From NCBI GenBank assembly GCA_005883255.1, contig VAXS01000135.1, positions 1 through 15,044 on the forward strand: 15,044 nt of DNA. Direction: 5' to 3'. Shown here in pieces: positions 13,211 to 15,044 of this stretch (its first letter is position 1; each line of letters begins with the position of its first letter). A program made the translations under genes and the position numbers. Below the pieces are notes generated by a model. That model worked only from the letters and a program-made list of their open reading frames with translations, searched no databases and had not been told where the DNA came from. This DNA is from Actinomycetota bacterium. Its GTDB lineage: Bacteria; Actinomycetota; Thermoleophilia; Solirubrobacterales; Solirubrobacteraceae.

Positions 13211-14101
13211 ATGCCCCGCGCGATCTGGAGCGGCGCGATCTCCTTTGGCCTGGTCAACGTCCCGGTCAAGCTCTACAGCGCCGTCAGCCGCAAGACCGTC
13301 CGCTTCCACCAGCTGCACGGCGAGACCGGCGTGCGGATCCAGCAGAAGCGGGTGGATCCCTCGACCGGGGAGGAGGTTCCCTACGAGGACGTGGTCAAGG
13401 GCTACGAGGTCTCCCCGGACCACTACGTGGTGATCACCCCCGAGGAGCTGGAGTCGCTGGACCCCGAGAAGACCCGCACGATCGACATCGTCGAGTTCGT
13501 CGACCTCGACCAGATCGACCCCATCTACTTCGACCATCCCTACTACCTGGCACCGGCCCAGGGCGGCGAGCGCGCCTACGAGCTGCTGCGCCAGGCGATG
13601 GAGCAGTCGGGCAAGGTGGCGATCGGGCGCGTGGTCATCCGCACCAAGGAGAGCCTGGTGGCCATCCGGCCCGCCGGCCCGGTGCTGACCATGGAGACCA
13701 TGCTGTTCCCGGATGAGATCGTCGATCCCAACTCGCTGGACGAGCTGCCGGCGGCCAAGTCCGACGGCAACGGGAAGGCCGCCACCAAGCGCGAGCTCCA
13801 GATGGCCCAGCAGCTGATCGATTCGCTGGCCGCCGACTTCAAGCCCGAGAACTTCCACGACGAGTACCGCCAGCGTGTCCTCGAGCTGATCGACCGCAAG
13901 GCCGCCGGCGAGGAGATCGCCGTCCAGCCCGCGCCCGAGGAGCCGGCCCGGGTGCCCGACCTGATGGCCGCGCTGGAGGCCAGCCTGGACGCCGTCAAGG
14001 AGCGCTCGGGCGGCGACGGCGGCTCCCGGCGCAAGCCCGCACGAAGCCCAGCCAAGAAGCAGAGCCCGGCGCGCGGCAAGGCGAAGCCGGCGAAGAAGTA
14101 G
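13211..14101 (+). CDS. ku: Bacterial Ku, non-homologous end-joining protein
   Basis: The 296-residue product begins MPRAIWSGAISFGLVNVPVK, the near-invariant bacterial Ku N-terminus, which fixes the start. The core continues through YEVSPDHYVVITPEELESL (about 66-84) and METMLFPDEIV to about residue 235. Ku forms a homodimeric ring on DNA ends and recruits LigD. The C-terminal 35 residues are rich in Lys, Arg, Pro and Ser (KPARSPAKKQSPARGKAKP), the basic tail that in other Ku proteins helps DNA binding. No ligD lies in the window. It is transcribed after mobA, 30 bases downstream, and ends seven bases from the stop of the convergent PfpI gene with no visible terminator. Confidence 0.97.
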   Translation: MPRAIWSGAISFGLVNVPVKLYSAVSRKTVRFHQLHGETGVRIQQKRVDPSTGEEVPYEDVVKGYEVSPDHYVVITPEELESLDPEKTRTIDIVEFVDLDQIDPIYFDHPYYLAPAQGGERAYELLRQAMEQSGKVAIGRVVIRTKESLVAIRPAGPVLTMETMLFPDEIVDPNSLDELPAAKSDGNGKAATKRELQMAQQLIDSLAADFKPENFHDEYRQRVLELIDRKAAGEEIAVQPAPEEPARVPDLMAALEASLDAVKERSGGDGGSRRKPARSPAKKQSPARGKAKPAKK

Positions 14102-14107
14102 CCCTTC

Positions 14108-14701
14108 CTACGAGGCGCTCCCGGCCGTCTGCGCCGTGATGCTCTCGGTCTGCCGCTCGTGGCGGCCCTCGGCGAACTCCTCCACGAGCTTCGCGCAGAA
14201 CGCGGGCAGGTCGTCGGGCTTGCGGCTGGAGACCAGCCCGCCGTCGGCCACGACCTCCTCGTCGACCCAGTCCCCGCCGGCGTTACGGATGTCGGTCTTC
14301 AGGCTGGGCCAGGAGGTCAGCGTGCGGCCGCGGACCAGGTCGCCCTCGACGAGCGTCCAGGGGCCGTGGCAGATGACCGCCACGGGCTTGCCCTCCTCGA
14401 AGAACCCGGTGATGAACCCGATCACGTCCTCGTGGGTGCGCAGCTCGTCGGGGTTGGCCACGCCGCCGGGCAGGACGAGCCCGTCGTAGTCGCCGGCGTC
14501 GGCCTCCGACGCGGTCTTGTCGACCGGGAAGGTGTCGGCTTTGTCCAGGTGGTTGAAGCCCTGGATCTCGCCCGACTCGATCGAGACCAGCTCGGGCTGG
14601 CCGCCCGCCTGCTCGACCGCCTTCCACGGCTCGGTGAGCTCCACCTGCTCGACTCCGTCCGTGGCCACGAATGCGATGCGCTTGCCGTCCAATGCCGCCA
14701 T
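14108..14701 (-). CDS. DJ-1/PfpI family protein (YhbO/glyoxalase-like)
   Basis: The ATG at 14699-14701 is preceded by GAAAGGTGA with good spacing and gives 197 residues. E18 (TDGVEQVEL), the nucleophile C111 in VAVICHGPW, and H112 form the catalytic set of the PfpI/YhbO branch. VLPGGVANPDELR (about 76-88) and TSWPSLKTDIRNAGGDWVDEEVV (in part about 129-151) are also typical. Members act as stress-related deglycases or glyoxalases or as weak proteases, usually as oligomers in the cytoplasm; which activity applies cannot be told. The gene is convergent with ku and divergent from a glycosyltransferase. TTTGTC and TAGCCG, 16 bases apart, could be its promoter. Confidence 0.93.
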   Translation of the reverse strand: MAALDGKRIAFVATDGVEQVELTEPWKAVEQAGGQPELVSIESGEIQGFNHLDKADTFPVDKTASEADAGDYDGLVLPGGVANPDELRTHEDVIGFITGFFEEGKPVAVICHGPWTLVEGDLVRGRTLTSWPSLKTDIRNAGGDWVDEEVVADGGLVSSRKPDDLPAFCAKLVEEFAEGRHERQTESITAQTAGSAS

Positions 14702-14730
14702 GGCGCTTCACCTTTCTCGATCTCAGCGTT

Positions 14731-14779
14731 CCCCAATTCGGCTACCGCGCCGCCGGGGGCGACAAACGCCCGATTGGGG
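14731..14779. repeat. Inverted repeat in the PfpI/glycosyltransferase divergent region
   Basis: CCCCAAT (14731-14737) and ATTGGGG (14773-14779) are inverted with centres about 42 bases apart, near four helical turns. Outer bases also agree in part. They flank the candidate PfpI promoter and could bind a shared regulator. Confidence 0.4.
14739..14766 (-). promoter_or_regulatory. Candidate promoter of the PfpI gene
   Basis: On the minus strand TTTGTC (14766-14761) and TAGCCG (14744-14739) are 16 bases apart. The start point would lie about 30 bases before the ATG, leaving room for the visible Shine-Dalgarno sequence. Confidence 0.4.
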
Positions 14780-14802
14780 GTTTGGATAGCGTCCGGCCGC
14801 CC

Positions 14803-15044
14803 ATGCCCCGCGTGCTGCTCGGCCTGCTCTTCTTCCCGCGCGGGGGCAGCGCGCAGGTAGCGCGGGCGCTGGCGCGCGAGCTGCCCGACCACGGTTGGGA
14901 CGTCAGCCTGCTGACCGGGTCGCTGGGAGAAGGGGGGCCCAGCGACGCGCGCCGGTTCTACGCCGGCCTGCACCCCCACGTCGTGGACTACACCGCGGCG
15001 GCCGCCGCCGCCGATCCCCTGGCCGCGGACCCGCCGATGCAGCC
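14803..15044 (+). CDS. Glycosyltransferase (GT-B, family 4-like), N-terminal part
   Basis: The first 80 residues are visible; the window edge cuts the gene. The start MPRVLLGLLFFPRGGSAQVA is typical of family 4 GT-B glycosyltransferases, in which a first strand is followed by a P-x-x-GG loop and a helix (ARALARELPDHG), then a second strand (WDVSLLTG). Such enzymes transfer sugars from nucleotide-sugar donors to cell-wall or capsule acceptors, but donor and acceptor cannot be read from this end. There is no Shine-Dalgarno sequence. A TAGCGT (14787-14792) ten bases before the ATG suggests a near-leaderless transcript. It is divergent from the PfpI gene. Confidence 0.7.
   Translation, partial: MPRVLLGLLFFPRGGSAQVARALARELPDHGWDVSLLTGSLGEGGPSDARRFYAGLHPHVVDYTAAAAAADPLAADPPMQ

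Noticed and set aside
13191..13212. GTTC-N12-GGGTAT at the start of ku as a SigB-type promoter
   Set aside because: The GGGTAT overlaps the ku ATG, so transcription would begin inside the gene and lose the conserved N-terminus.
1..15044. CRISPR array, insertion sequence, prophage or toxin-antitoxin module
   Set aside because: No regularly spaced repeats, no transposase or integrase motifs, no terminal inverted repeats, and base composition is uniform throughout.

Overview
The window is very GC-rich, with third codon positions almost always G or C. The mix of genes fits a high-GC actinobacterium, most likely of the Thermoleophilia/Solirubrobacterales type: a SigB/SigF-class sigma factor, a STAS protein, an ANTAR regulator, bacterial Ku, FxsA, an AddAB-like helicase-nuclease, and many start codons with no Shine-Dalgarno sequence. 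The lineage is an inference from style and content, because no rRNA or tRNA gene is present. I saw no insertion sequence, prophage, CRISPR array or integration site, so the region looks chromosomal and mostly core.

Layout: bases 1-227 hold the 5' part of a MIP18/SufT-like Fe-S assembly gene on the minus strand, divergent from a short STAS-domain gene. A tightly packed plus-strand run follows: fxsA, a 298-residue lipocalin-like protein, and a HAD phosphatase, joined by 4-base stop/start overlaps. The 3' end of the HAD gene shows a clear change of coding frame. A 151-residue helical protein of unknown function converges on it. Bases 3273-9832 hold a two-gene operon coding for an AddAB-like DNA end-resection machine. 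The first subunit has a degenerate helicase plus a nuclease; the second has an intact UvrD-type helicase plus a nuclease.

Bases 9834-10774 (minus strand) carry an ANTAR regulator with a degenerate receiver domain and a tiny two-helix membrane protein. Their 233-base upstream region is the richest regulatory stretch of the window. It has two divergent SigB-like promoter matches, a direct repeat spaced 30 bp, and nested palindromes. On the other side, the plus strand runs HAD hydrolase, SigB/SigF-family sigma factor, mobA and ku. A DJ-1/PfpI gene converges on ku, and it is divergent from a glycosyltransferase cut off by the right edge.

Two themes link the genes. One is double-strand-break repair: AddAB-like resection and Ku end joining lie within about 4 kb of each other. 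The other is general stress control: a STAS protein, a SigB-class sigma factor and an ANTAR protein, with SigB-type promoter matches close to the sigma gene. I found no clearly new defence or mobile system. The best leads are the divergent SigB-like promoter region, the frame switch in the first HAD gene, the double Fe-S nuclease arrangement in the AddAB-like pair, and the STAS gene whose coding sequence appears to begin before any normal start codon.
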